NCBI GenBank assembly: GCA_021787435.1
Contig: JAJYLY010000009.1
Location: forward strand, 28,865-92,864
Reading direction: 5' to 3'
Length of the DNA: 64,000 nucleotides
DNA from: Pseudomonadota bacterium
GTDB lineage: Bacteria; Pseudomonadota; Gammaproteobacteria; Burkholderiales; Gallionellaceae
The position numbers and the translations under genes are program-made. Within the stretch, counting starts at the first letter, position 1; every line of letters begins with the position of its first letter. Below the pieces are notes generated by a model. It worked only from the letters and a program-made list of their open reading frames with translations. It was not told the DNA's origin and did no database searches. This document shows, piece by piece, positions 17,205-28,212 of this stretch.

Positions 17205-19004
17205 TCAAAGTCCGACTCGCTGCAATGTATTCATGAATTGTGCAGTATCCTGAATGCCTACTAGGCGGAAATCACTCATTTCCCTGCCCTGAGCATTGAA
17301 AAACAGTATGCCTGGTGGACCGTAAAGGCCGAATTTTTTCAGCAAATCCTTGTCTTCCTGGCTGTTGGCTGTTACATCCGCCTGAAGCAGGACAGCAGAT
17401 TTTAGTCTTGCCTGTATGGCGGGATCGGAAAAAGTGAAGCGCTCCATCTCTTTGCATGATATGCACCAGTCGGCATAGAAATCCAGCATGACAATCTTAC
17501 CGTTCGAGTTTTGCAGTTTTTGATCGAGCCCTGCAAGGTCTTTGATGCGCGTAAACATAGGCGCAGGCGCTGCCTGTGCCTCGGTTTTGTATATGGTGCT
17601 GAGAGGATGAAACAAATCGCGGGCGCCGGATAATGCGCCGATCAGATAGGCGATGCCCAAAAGAAGCGCCAGTAGCCCGATTCCTTTCATCAGTTTATGT
17701 CCGCTTTTCGCATTGTGCGGCAGCGCATCCAGCGCATATAGATAAATAGAGGATAAAACCAGCAGGATGCCCCACAGCAGCATTTGCACCCCTGCCGGCA
17801 GCAAGGGTTGAACAATCCAGATTGCCAGCGCTAAAAGCAAAAAGCCGAAAAATCGCTTGACGCCGTCCATCCATGCGCCCGCTTTGGGTAAAAGCGCGCC
17901 TGCCGAGGTGCCTATCAGCAGCAGTGGTGCACCCATTCCCAAGGCCAGCGTAAACAGCGCTACGCCGCCCAGCATGGCATCGTGTGTCTGGCCGATATAA
18001 AGCAATGCGCCGGCCAAAGGCGCTGCGACGCAGGGGCCCATGATGACGGCTGAAAGCGCGCCCATGGCGAACACGCCTGACAGGTGACCGCCATGTAGAC
18101 GGTTGCTGGTGTCGTTGAGTCTGCTTTGCCAGGCGCTGGGCAACTGTAGCTCGTAAAATCCAAACATGGAAAAGGACAGCAGTACGAACAAGGCCGCAAA
18201 ACTGCCTAATACCCAAGGTGTTTGCAGCGCATTGGAAATAAGGTCCCCAGATAGTCCGGCGGCGACTCCCGCAATGGCATAGGTGATTGCCATGCCCAAT
18301 ACATAAGACAGCGATAGGATGAAGGCGTGTGCCTTGGTGATCTTGTGCCCGCGACCCACGATGATGCCCGACAGTATGGGTATCATCGGGAACACGCAGG
18401 GTGTCAGTGCGAGCAGAAGTCCTGCGCCGAAGAAGAAGGATATGATCAGCCAGAAGTTGCCTTGTCTGAACAGGCCGGCGATCTTTGAGTCTTCCGTTTG
18501 ACTGTTTTCTGTTTTCTGTTCTCTGCCCCCCGTTACCTGAGTGCCGGAAGGCAGGTTAATCTTAAAGATCTTTTCCTGAACAGGATAGCACAGGCCCTTT
18601 TCGCTGCAGCCCTGATAGGACGCATGCAGCGTGACGGGGAAGGATGAGACTGTGTGATCAAGCACTATGTTGGCCACAAATGGGTGGTGATAAACCTCGA
18701 CCTTGCCTAGATTCGGATCGGTTTTTATCTCGCCTTGGGGCAGGTTGACCGCGGCAATCTTGGTAAAGTCGCCATCAACCGAAAAGCTGATTTTGCTTTT
18801 ATACAGATAATAACTGGGTGTGATGTCAAAGTTGGCTTCAAGCGTGCGGCTATCGATTGCCTTGACGTTTAGAACAAATGCCTGATCTGGTGGCAGAAAA
18901 TCGGGTTGTCTGCTTATTCCCAATGAGGGCAGTTTATCAAGAAAATTTTCCGCCTGAGCCGCAAAGGGCATGAGGCAGCAGAGCAACAACATTACAAAAC
19001 GCAT
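17205..19004 (-). CDS. dsbD: Thiol:disulfide interchange protein DsbD
   Basis: 599 residues. Carries reducing power from cytoplasmic thioredoxin to periplasmic DsbC and other targets. A signal peptide is followed by nDsbD (QGCSEKGLCYP, its redox Cys pair), eight predicted TM helices with the Cys in LTPCVFPMIPILSG and MGPCVAAPLAGAL, and a C-terminal thioredoxin domain (YADWCISCKEMERF). ATG 19004 has AAGGA at about 7 bases and is preferred over 19019. The linker between nDsbD and the membrane domain contains a low-complexity stretch rich in Gln/Thr/Glu/Asp, encoded by a CTGTTTT-type repeat (18485-18540). Confidence 0.95.
   Translation of the reverse strand: MRFVMLLLCCLMPFAAQAENFLDKLPSLGISRQPDFLPPDQAFVLNVKAIDSRTLEANFDITPSYYLYKSKISFSVDGDFTKIAAVNLPQGEIKTDPNLGKVEVYHHPFVANIVLDHTVSSFPVTLHASYQGCSEKGLCYPVQEKIFKINLPSGTQVTGGREQKTENSQTEDSKIAGLFRQGNFWLIISFFFGAGLLLALTPCVFPMIPILSGIIVGRGHKITKAHAFILSLSYVLGMAITYAIAGVAAGLSGDLISNALQTPWVLGSFAALFVLLSFSMFGFYELQLPSAWQSRLNDTSNRLHGGHLSGVFAMGALSAVIMGPCVAAPLAGALLYIGQTHDAMLGGVALFTLALGMGAPLLLIGTSAGALLPKAGAWMDGVKRFFGFLLLALAIWIVQPLLPAGVQMLLWGILLVLSSIYLYALDALPHNAKSGHKLMKGIGLLALLLGIAYLIGALSGARDLFHPLSTIYKTEAQAAPAPMFTRIKDLAGLDQKLQNSNGKIVMLDFYADWCISCKEMERFTFSDPAIQARLKSAVLLQADVTANSQEDKDLLKKFGLYGPPGILFFNAQGREMSDFRLVGIQDTAQFMNTLQRVGL
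18485..18540. repeat. Low-complexity repeat inside dsbD linker
   Basis: The plus strand reads as iterated CTGTTTT/TCTGTTT units followed by a C-run. It encodes GREQKTENSQTEDSK between nDsbD and the first TM helix, a part that varies between homologues. It could be a replication-slippage tract or one of the in-frame inserts also noted in leuS, uvrD, polA and dnaE. Confidence 0.45.
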
Positions 19005-19006
19005 GT

Positions 19007-19336
19007 TTATTCCTTGCAAAGATGGGTTTCCTGACTTACCCAGTCAAGATAATCAGGTAAACCAGCGGACAATGGGACAGCGATAATTTCAGGAAGTTCG
19101 TACGGGTGTGCGGCGCGGATCAGCGCTTCAAGACGTGGATATGCAATGCTGCTCGTCTTGATCAGCAGAGGCACTTCGCTTACGGTTTCGATTTTATCCT
19201 GCCAGCGGTAGGTCGAGGTGCAGGGCGGGAGTTGATTCACGCAAGCGGCTGCACGCGACTCGATGATATGCTGTGCAAGCCGCTGCGCAGCTGCGCTATC
19301 CGGGAGATTGGTCAAAACTAGCAGGAAGTCATTCAT
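19007..19336 (-). CDS. cutA: Divalent-cation tolerance protein CutA
   Basis: 109 residues. A trimeric ferredoxin-like protein linked to copper tolerance in E. coli. Family motifs: LLVLTNLPDSAAAQRLAQHIIESRAAACVNQ, STYRWQDKIETVSEVPLLIKT and HPYELPEIIAVPL. Its start overlaps the holA stop by four bases (ATGA), and its stop is 2 bases before the dsbD start. The cutA-dsbD pairing is widespread in proteobacteria. Confidence 0.95.
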   Translation of the reverse strand: MNDFLLVLTNLPDSAAAQRLAQHIIESRAAACVNQLPPCTSTYRWQDKIETVSEVPLLIKTSSIAYPRLEALIRAAHPYELPEIIAVPLSAGLPDYLDWVSQETHLCKE

Positions 19337-20337
19337 GATTTTGCAAAGCGCAAGCCAAATTGCAGAAATTCATCCCAAACATCTCCTTGGTGCAATCCCT
19401 TGATCATTTTATCAAGCCGGGCGGCGTGTCCGATGGCGCGTTCGATGTGCAGAAATTTCAAGCGGCGCGCTGTGCTTTCGATCAAGCTCTGTCTTTCCTT
19501 GCGCACCCGTATGTTGCGCATCGCATCGCGAAGGCTAGCGCCGCTCAAGGTGGCTTGCAGCAATTTCCCCAAAGTGCGTACCTCTTCGCTGATCGCCCAC
19601 AGTATCAGTACGGTCGCAGTGCCTTCTGCACGCAGTCCTTCAAGCACATGCACATAGCGTGCAACATCGCCAGCAAGCATTGCCTCAGTCAGTTTGAAAA
19701 TATCATAGCGTGCTACATCCATCACAGCTTCCCGTACCTGTTCAAAGGAAACCTCGCCGGGCGGGAACAGCAGCCCGAGCTTCTGTATTTCTTGAAATGC
19801 GGCGATCAGATTGCCTTCACACCGATCCGCAAGAAATTCGAGTGTGGCTTTATCACTCGATTGGTTCTGGCGCAGCAGACGATTTGCCAGCCAGTCTGGC
19901 AGCTGGTCGCGCGGAATGTCATCCGCGCTTATCATCACGCCGTGTTTTGCCAGCGCAGCGAACCATAGTGATTTTTGTGCGGTCCAATCGAGCTTAGGCA
20001 AGGTGATCAGCGTGAGAACGTCATCGCTCAGATGAGTCACATAGTCTTGTAATGCCGCGCCACCTTCGACGCCGGGCTTGCCGTTTGGGATGCGCAAATC
20101 GATCAAACGGCGCTCTGCAAACAGGGAAAGGCTTATCGCTTGGTTTTTCAGCTCGGCCCATTTGAAATGCTGTTCTGCAATGAGGGTGTTTTGTTCCGTA
20201 TAACCGACCTCACGCGCAGCTGCTCGGATACTGTCGGCGGCCTCGATAGCCAGCAGAAGCGCATCGCCATGGATCACATACAGCGGCCTGAGGCCCGAGG
20301 CCAGATGGCGAGGCAATGTTTCGCTGGTCAGTTGCAT
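19333..20337 (-). CDS. holA: DNA polymerase III subunit delta
   Basis: 334 residues. The clamp-loader subunit that opens the beta clamp. It is recognised from the N-terminal block LRPLYVIHGDALLLAIEAADSIR, the FAERRLIDLRIPNGKPG segment, and the C-terminal helical collar with FDxxK-like YDIFKLTEAML. It starts on the last base of the lptE stop (TAATG), and leuS-lptE-holA is the conserved order in betaproteobacteria and gammaproteobacteria. Confidence 0.95.
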   Translation of the reverse strand: MQLTSETLPRHLASGLRPLYVIHGDALLLAIEAADSIRAAAREVGYTEQNTLIAEQHFKWAELKNQAISLSLFAERRLIDLRIPNGKPGVEGGAALQDYVTHLSDDVLTLITLPKLDWTAQKSLWFAALAKHGVMISADDIPRDQLPDWLANRLLRQNQSSDKATLEFLADRCEGNLIAAFQEIQKLGLLFPPGEVSFEQVREAVMDVARYDIFKLTEAMLAGDVARYVHVLEGLRAEGTATVLILWAISEEVRTLGKLLQATLSGASLRDAMRNIRVRKERQSLIESTARRLKFLHIERAIGHAARLDKMIKGLHQGDVWDEFLQFGLRFAKS

Positions 20338-20867
20338 TATTTTTCCGGCAATGCGACGGGCTTGGCATGGCTCAAACGACGCAGGATTTGTTGCGCCATG
20401 TCAGAGCTCATGTTCTGGTATAACAGTGTTTCCTCGGATGACATGGCCAAAATCTGGGAGTTGTCATAGATGAGGTCGCGGGTCAGCAAGAGATCGCTTG
20501 CGGGCAGCCATTCCAGCTGCTGATTGTCATAAGCACGTAAAGACACGCGATAGCGCAGCTGGTATTCATTTACCAGACCGGTGGCGTCCAATGACAGAAT
20601 GACCATGCTCGGCTGTTCAAGCGAGATGTTCAGTATGATATCGGCCTTGTCTGGCTTGCTCATTATCTGAATTTTATTGGCCTTCAGATTTTTGCGCAGC
20701 TCCTTAACCAATGCAGAATTAGGGTTGACGGCCGAGATATAGATCGTCTTGAATGGCATGATGGCCTCGCCGCGTAGATGATAGCCGCAGGCTGCAAGCT
20801 GCATGGTTAACAGCAGCATTGCGATCAATCTGGACAGCCGACCTATAAACGTGAAGGATGGTTTCAC
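20337..20867 (-). CDS. lptE: LPS-assembly lipoprotein LptE
   Basis: 176 residues. A lipoprotein signal with lipobox LAAC (LTMQLAACGYHLRG); the GYHLRG sequence directly after the Cys is the LptE hallmark. It plugs the LptD barrel in LPS export to the outer membrane. It lies 12 bases after leuS and is coupled to holA. Confidence 0.94.
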   Translation of the reverse strand: MKPSFTFIGRLSRLIAMLLLTMQLAACGYHLRGEAIMPFKTIYISAVNPNSALVKELRKNLKANKIQIMSKPDKADIILNISLEQPSMVILSLDATGLVNEYQLRYRVSLRAYDNQQLEWLPASDLLLTRDLIYDNSQILAMSSEETLLYQNMSSDMAQQILRRLSHAKPVALPEK

Positions 20868-20879
20868 CGGACATTCTCC

Positions 20880-23558
<2,679 letters not shown>

Positions 23559-23641
23559 TTAACGTGTCGCAGGCTGATTTTTTGAATATCGCATTATAGC
23601 GGTATCGCGCTTCAAACGTGAATCGTACTTGAGGTATCTGT

Positions 23642-23662
23642 TGTTAAATTCTGGATTCAACA
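23642..23662. promoter_or_regulatory. Imperfect dyad in the leuS-prk intergenic region
   Basis: A 21-base sequence with arms TGTTAAATTC and GGATTCAACA (nine of ten positions pair, counting one G-T). It lies about 140 bases upstream of prk. LysR-type CbbR proteins bind dyads upstream of Calvin-cycle genes, so this is a candidate operator, but no cbbR gene is in the window. Confidence 0.3.
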
Positions 23663-23799
23663 GTGAAAATGCAGGCGCGAAAATAAGAATGGATGACATT
23701 TTTAATGCAAAAATATTACATAGAGTAGTGGCAAGGGAAGGTTTGAGATAGAATCACCGACCACAAAAAATTTAATCACACAGTTTTAGGAGAGTAATT

Positions 23800-24699
23800 A
23801 TGTCAAGCAAGCACCCCGTTATTGCGGTTACCGGTTCTTCGGGCGCGGGCACCACCACCGTTAAACGTGCTTTTGAAAACATTTTCCGTCGCGAGAAGAT
23901 CACTGCCGCAATCATCGAGGGTGACAGCCTGCATAGTCTGGATCGCATAGCGTTTCGTGAGGCTGCGGCCAAAGCTGCGAAGGCAGGCAATAATTTTTTC
24001 AGTCATTTTGGCCCAGAGGCCAATCATTTCGACAAGATCGAGGGCATGTTCAAGTCCTATGGAAAGACCGGCATGTGCAAGCGCCGTTACTATGTGCACA
24101 GCGAAGCCGAGGCGGTAGAGCACAATGCGCATTTCGGCCTGACCGATCTGAAGCCTGGCATGTTTACCCCTTGGGAAGACATCGAGAAGGATTCGGACCT
24201 GCTCTTTTATGAAGGTCTGCACGGCATGGTAAAAAATGAGGCGCAGGGTATCGATGCGGGCAAGTATGTCGATCTGGGGATCGGCGTCGTACCCGTTGTG
24301 AACCTGGAATGGATACAGAAAATCCATCGAGACAAGGCCGAGCGTGGCTATTCGGCAGAGGCGACAGTGGACACCATCATGCGCCGCATGCCTGACTACA
24401 TCAAGTTCATCACGCCTCAGTTCACCCATACGGACATCAATTTCCAGCGAGTTGCAACGGTAGATACCTCCAATCCGTTCATCGCGCGCGATATTCCGAC
24501 CCCAGACGAGAGTTTTGTGGTGGCGCGTTTCCGCGAACCCAAAGGAGTGGATTTCCAGTATATGCTGGCGATGATCCCGGGTTCATTCATGTCGCGTGCT
24601 AATACGCTGGTATTTTCCGGCGGCAAGATGAGCCATGCGATGGAAGTGATCTTGGCGCCTGTCATGCACGACATGATTGCGAACAAAAAGAAAAAGTAA
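23800..24699 (+). CDS. prk: Phosphoribulokinase
   Basis: 299 residues, the proteobacterial (class I) length. It phosphorylates ribulose 5-phosphate to ribulose 1,5-bisphosphate, a step specific to the Calvin-Benson cycle. P-loop: AVTGSSGAGTTTVKRAF; EGDSLHSLDR carries the catalytic acidic residue. The family block FNKIEGMF-like HFDKIEGMFKSYGKTG and FYEGLHGMVKN follow. A good AGGAGA Shine-Dalgarno precedes the ATG, and a strong terminator follows, so it is probably monocistronic. RuBisCO and other cbb genes are not in the window. Confidence 0.96.
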   Translation: MSSKHPVIAVTGSSGAGTTTVKRAFENIFRREKITAAIIEGDSLHSLDRIAFREAAAKAAKAGNNFFSHFGPEANHFDKIEGMFKSYGKTGMCKRRYYVHSEAEAVEHNAHFGLTDLKPGMFTPWEDIEKDSDLLFYEGLHGMVKNEAQGIDAGKYVDLGIGVVPVVNLEWIQKIHRDKAERGYSAEATVDTIMRRMPDYIKFITPQFTHTDINFQRVATVDTSNPFIARDIPTPDESFVVARFREPKGVDFQYMLAMIPGSFMSRANTLVFSGGKMSHAMEVILAPVMHDMIANKKKK

Positions 24700-24732
24700 A
24701 AACGCACTGCCGGATTTACTCCTGCAGTCTGG

Positions 24733-24759
24733 AAAAAGGGGAGCTATGCTCCCCTTTTT
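24733..24759 (+). terminator. Rho-independent terminator of prk
   Basis: Perfect 12-bp stem (AAAAAGGGGAGC / GCTCCCCTTTTT) with loop TAT and a T-run, 33 bases after the prk stop and 26 bases before uvrD. Confidence 0.92.
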
Positions 24760-24785
24760 GCTGACCGCTATGGGATAATTCGACT

Positions 24786-26966
24786 ATGAGTACAAATCTC
24801 TTATCCGGTCTTAATTCACCCCAACTGCAAGCCGTCACCCTCCCCCATCAGTCTGCGTTGATCCTTGCGGGTGCGGGCAGTGGCAAGACGCGCGTGCTGA
24901 CTACGCGCATTGCCTATCTCATTAGCACGGGCGAAGTCAGTCCGCAGGGAATACTGGCGGTGACATTCACCAATAAGGCTGCCAAGGAGATGGTGATGCG
25001 TCTGTCTGCGATGCTGCCCATCAACACGCGCGGCATGTGGATAGGCACATTTCACGGACTTTGCAATCGCCTGTTGCGCGCGCATTACCGTGAAGCGAAT
25101 CTGCCGCAGACATTTCAGATACTGGACTCGGGTGACCAGCTCTCTGCGGTCAAGCGTGTGATGAAGGCGCTAAACGTGGATGATGAAAAATTTCCCCCGC
25201 GCGAGATGCAGCATTTCATAAGTGCGAGCAAGGAGCAGGGATTGCGTGCGCATGAGGTGGAGGCCTATGACCCATACACCAGGCGCAAGGTCGAGGTATA
25301 TGCCGAATACGATGCGCAGTGCCAGAAAGAAGGCGTGGTGGATTTTTCGGAATTGCTGCTGCGCTGTCATGAGCTGCTGTCGCGCAATACAGCGCTGCGC
25401 GAGCATTACCAGCAGCGCTTCAAACATATATTGGTGGATGAGTTTCAGGATACCAATCCTTTGCAGTATCAGTGGCTGAAGCTGCTGGCAGGAAAAAGCA
25501 ATTCGCTGTTCGCGGTAGGCGATGACGACCAGTCGATCTATGCTTTCCGCGGCGCTCATGTCGGCAATATGCAGGATCTTTTGCGCGATTTCAATGTCGC
25601 GTCTGTCATCAAGCTTGAGCAGAACTATCGCTCGCACGGCAACATACTCGATGCGGCCAATGCGTTGATCAGCAACAACCGCAATCGCATGGGCAAGAAG
25701 CTCTGGACTTCAGAGCAGAGCGGAGAGAAACTGCGTGTATATGAAGCGCCGACTGATGTGGAGGAGGCAGATTTCATCGTCAATGAAATTGCTCATCTGA
25801 AATCGGAAGGTATGAGGCTCACTGAGATTGCGCTGCTTTACCGTTCAAACGCGCAGTCACGGGTTCTGGAACATGCGTTAGTATCCAGGGGTTTGTCCTA
25901 TCGCGTATACGGCGGGTTGCGTTTTTTCGAACGTCAGGAAATCAAGCATGCGCTGGCTTATCTACGGCTGATGGAAAATACGGACGACGACAATGCGCTC
26001 TTGCGCGTTGTCAACTTCCCGACACGCGGCATCGGCGCGCGCAGCATCGAACAGCTGCAGGAAGCGGCACGAATAAACAATACGACTTTGTTTGATGCTG
26101 CAGCCCGCGCAGGCGGCAAGGTGGCAGGCTTTGTCGGGCTGATCGAATCGCTGAAGAGCAGCACCCAAAATCTTCCGCTTCCAGAAATCATCGACCATGT
26201 GCTGGTGCACAGCGGGCTTATTGCACATTATCAAAACGAGACGGGGGCGAAAAAGCGCGAGGCTGAAGAACGGCTGGAAAATCTTAAAGAGCTCTTGACC
26301 GCAGCGACGCTGTTCGTGCATGAAAACGAGGACGACAGCCTGACCTCTTTTTTGACTCATGCATCGCTTGAAGCGGGGGAGCATCAGGCAGGTGATCAGG
26401 ATGATGCGCTGCATTTGATGACGGTGCACGCAGCCAAAGGGCTGGAATTCAATGTGGTGTTCATCACGGGTCTTGAGGAAGGGCTGTTTCCGCATCAGAA
26501 CAGCCAGAGGGTGGACGGAGGCTTGGATGAGGAACGGCGATTGATGTATGTAGCGATCACGCGCGCAAGGCGGCGTCTGTATATGAGTTTCGCACAGCGG
26601 CGCATGTTGAACGGTCAGGTGAACTACGGTGTGCCGTCAAGTTTCCTGCATGAGTTGCCGGACGAACTGCTGCAGTGGCTTTCACCTCGTGCAATGCCGC
26701 GCAACCCTTTTGAGGCATTCGGTTATGCTGCTCCCCTCTTCCCTAACACCTCTCACGCTGGCGGGAGAGGTGGGCGTGAAAGCGCAGGAGAGGTTGTCCA
26801 AGCTGCAGGCTGGCGTGTTGGGCAGCGTGTGATGCACCAGAAGTTCGGCGAAGGAGTGGTGACAAACACGGAAGGTAGCGGCAAAGATGGGCGTGTGCAG
26901 GTCAACTTTAAGCATGCTGGGAGCAAATGGCTTGCGCTGGAATATGCAAAGCTGGAGACGCTATGA
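24786..26966 (+). CDS. uvrD: DNA helicase II UvrD
   Basis: 726 residues, SF1 3'-5' helicase for nucleotide excision and mismatch repair. Walker A is ILAGAGSGKTRVL, motif II is ILVDEFQDTNPLQ, motif III is AVGDDDQSIYAFRGA, motif IV has LEQNYRS, motif V has MTVHAAKGLEFNVVF and motif VI has YVAITRARRRLYM. The C-terminal linker carries a Gly/Arg-rich extra stretch (PNTSHAGGRGGRESAGE) encoded by palindromic DNA at 26728-26815. The final RVQVNF...AKLETL is the usual Tudor-like tail. The stop overlaps the next start (ATGA). Confidence 0.96.
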   Translation: MSTNLLSGLNSPQLQAVTLPHQSALILAGAGSGKTRVLTTRIAYLISTGEVSPQGILAVTFTNKAAKEMVMRLSAMLPINTRGMWIGTFHGLCNRLLRAHYREANLPQTFQILDSGDQLSAVKRVMKALNVDDEKFPPREMQHFISASKEQGLRAHEVEAYDPYTRRKVEVYAEYDAQCQKEGVVDFSELLLRCHELLSRNTALREHYQQRFKHILVDEFQDTNPLQYQWLKLLAGKSNSLFAVGDDDQSIYAFRGAHVGNMQDLLRDFNVASVIKLEQNYRSHGNILDAANALISNNRNRMGKKLWTSEQSGEKLRVYEAPTDVEEADFIVNEIAHLKSEGMRLTEIALLYRSNAQSRVLEHALVSRGLSYRVYGGLRFFERQEIKHALAYLRLMENTDDDNALLRVVNFPTRGIGARSIEQLQEAARINNTTLFDAAARAGGKVAGFVGLIESLKSSTQNLPLPEIIDHVLVHSGLIAHYQNETGAKKREAEERLENLKELLTAATLFVHENEDDSLTSFLTHASLEAGEHQAGDQDDALHLMTVHAAKGLEFNVVFITGLEEGLFPHQNSQRVDGGLDEERRLMYVAITRARRRLYMSFAQRRMLNGQVNYGVPSSFLHELPDELLQWLSPRAMPRNPFEAFGYAAPLFPNTSHAGGRGGRESAGEVVQAAGWRVGQRVMHQKFGEGVVTNTEGSGKDGRVQVNFKHAGSKWLALEYAKLETL
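26728..26815. repeat. Palindromic segment inside uvrD
   Basis: Contains ACCTCTC (26748-26754) and GAGAGGT (26765-26771) flanking CACGCTGGCGG-type sequence, then a Gly/Ala-rich stretch. The CTCTCxCGCTGGCGGGAGAG pattern resembles dispersed repeats seen between genes in many bacteria (recollection). It is in frame and lies in the poorly conserved C-terminal linker. Confidence 0.5.
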
Positions 26967-27409
26967 ACGACCATGCGCCGGATGCTGCGCTGCATGAAGG
27001 GCGACTGTCATTGATCAACGACAGTTATCATCGGCTGACCGGAAAGATGCTGATCGAGCGGTTCGATCCGCTGGCCATGTGGAATGCGAATCGCGCGATC
27101 GTGGCTCACGGCACCCAAGCGGATCCGGTATTTTTCTATGGCAATCGCATGGCTTTGCAATGTTTCGGCATGGATTATAAAGCGTTCGTGAGTCTCCCTT
27201 CGCGTTTTTCCGCGGAGCCTGTGGCGCAACCTCAGCGCGCAGCGCTGTTGGAGCAAGTCGCGAAACGGGGCTATGTCGACAATTATGCCGGCGTGAGGAT
27301 TGCCAAAGGGGGGCGGCGCTTTATGATTGCCGATGGAACGGTGTGGAATCTTGTGGACGCTGCAGGCATTTGTCACGGACAGGCTGCAACATTTGTCGTG
27401 CAGGCGTAG
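26963..27409 (+). CDS. MEKHLA domain protein
   Basis: 148 residues. A PAS-like MEKHLA domain: LINDSYHRLTGKML at the start, DPVFFYGNRMALQCFGMDYKAFVSLPSRFSAEP in the middle and KGGRRFMIADGTVWNLVDAAGICHGQAATF at the end. The start ATG at 26963 overlaps the uvrD stop in an ATGA arrangement, indicating translational coupling. MEKHLA domains are found in plant transcription factors and as stand-alone bacterial proteins of unknown ligand; a small-molecule or redox sensory role is only suggested by the PAS fold. Confidence 0.82.
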   Translation: MNDHAPDAALHEGRLSLINDSYHRLTGKMLIERFDPLAMWNANRAIVAHGTQADPVFFYGNRMALQCFGMDYKAFVSLPSRFSAEPVAQPQRAALLEQVAKRGYVDNYAGVRIAKGGRRFMIADGTVWNLVDAAGICHGQAATFVVQA

Positions 27410-27410
27410 C

Positions 27411-28178
27411 TCACGGATAGTCGGTTACATTCCCGCCAGCGTCCGAGTTCTGCTGTTTTTCATCTGGGAATATGTCGCAAAAGCCTGCGTACATGGTAGT
27501 GAACACCATGGGCATCAGTATCAGCCAGCCCAGCATCATCGGCATGCTGGCCAGCAGCGCCAATAGCATGAAGGCCATGCCATACAAGAACATCGCGCCC
27601 ACGTTGCGGGTGAAAGCCTTGAGGCTCAGCTTCATCGCGGCGATCGGTGCAACATTCCTGAAGTACACCAGCATCGGGGCGAATTGCATGGACATCAAAA
27701 GCAGCGTGAACAGCACGCTGCCCAGTAGGATAGCGGTTCCGGCGCCTGCCAGCGCCTGTTGAAGTACGGCAGGATCAGCCGCCTGTTTGCCTGTCAGGAT
27801 GCCAACCAGTGTCGATCCGCCAAGCAAAATCATCGCGCCGAAGATCAGATACTGGCTGACCAGGGCGATGCCGCCCAGCGTTACTAGGCTAGAGGTTTGT
27901 TTCTGGAATCCGCTGAACAAATGCGCAAGTTCCAGTTCGTCCCCTTTTTCCAGTGACTGGCAGCCGGCCATCAGGCCGATCACCACGACAGGCATCAGTA
28001 GGCTGGTCAGTGGTTCGCCTATGACGGGTATGCTCGAAAGTGCGGCTGCTGCGATGAAGAGAATAACAACCAGCACGATCCACAGCAATGGCGCTTTCAT
28101 GAACAGCGCATAGCCTTTCTTTATCCATTGCAGGCCGGTCTTGGCTTCCAGACGTTTGGGTTCCATGATTTCTTTCAT
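27411..28178 (-). CDS. BPSS1780-family integral membrane protein
   Basis: 255 residues with about six predicted TM helices (for example LLWIVLVVILFIAAAAL, ALVSQYLIFGAMILLGGS, MFLYGMAFMLLALLASMPMMLGWLILMPMV). The N-terminal GLQWIKKGYALFMKAPLLW is the family signature, as in Burkholderia BPSS1780 (from memory). The start is the Met at 28178; the Met at 28166 is an alternative. The function is unknown. It is grouped with thrB and a DUF2782 protein, an order common in betaproteobacteria near polA. Confidence 0.78.
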   Translation of the reverse strand: MKEIMEPKRLEAKTGLQWIKKGYALFMKAPLLWIVLVVILFIAAAALSSIPVIGEPLTSLLMPVVVIGLMAGCQSLEKGDELELAHLFSGFQKQTSSLVTLGGIALVSQYLIFGAMILLGGSTLVGILTGKQAADPAVLQQALAGAGTAILLGSVLFTLLLMSMQFAPMLVYFRNVAPIAAMKLSLKAFTRNVGAMFLYGMAFMLLALLASMPMMLGWLILMPMVFTTMYAGFCDIFPDEKQQNSDAGGNVTDYP

Positions 28179-28212
28179 AACTAATGACTGACGACTAACT
28201 GCTGCTTTAATT

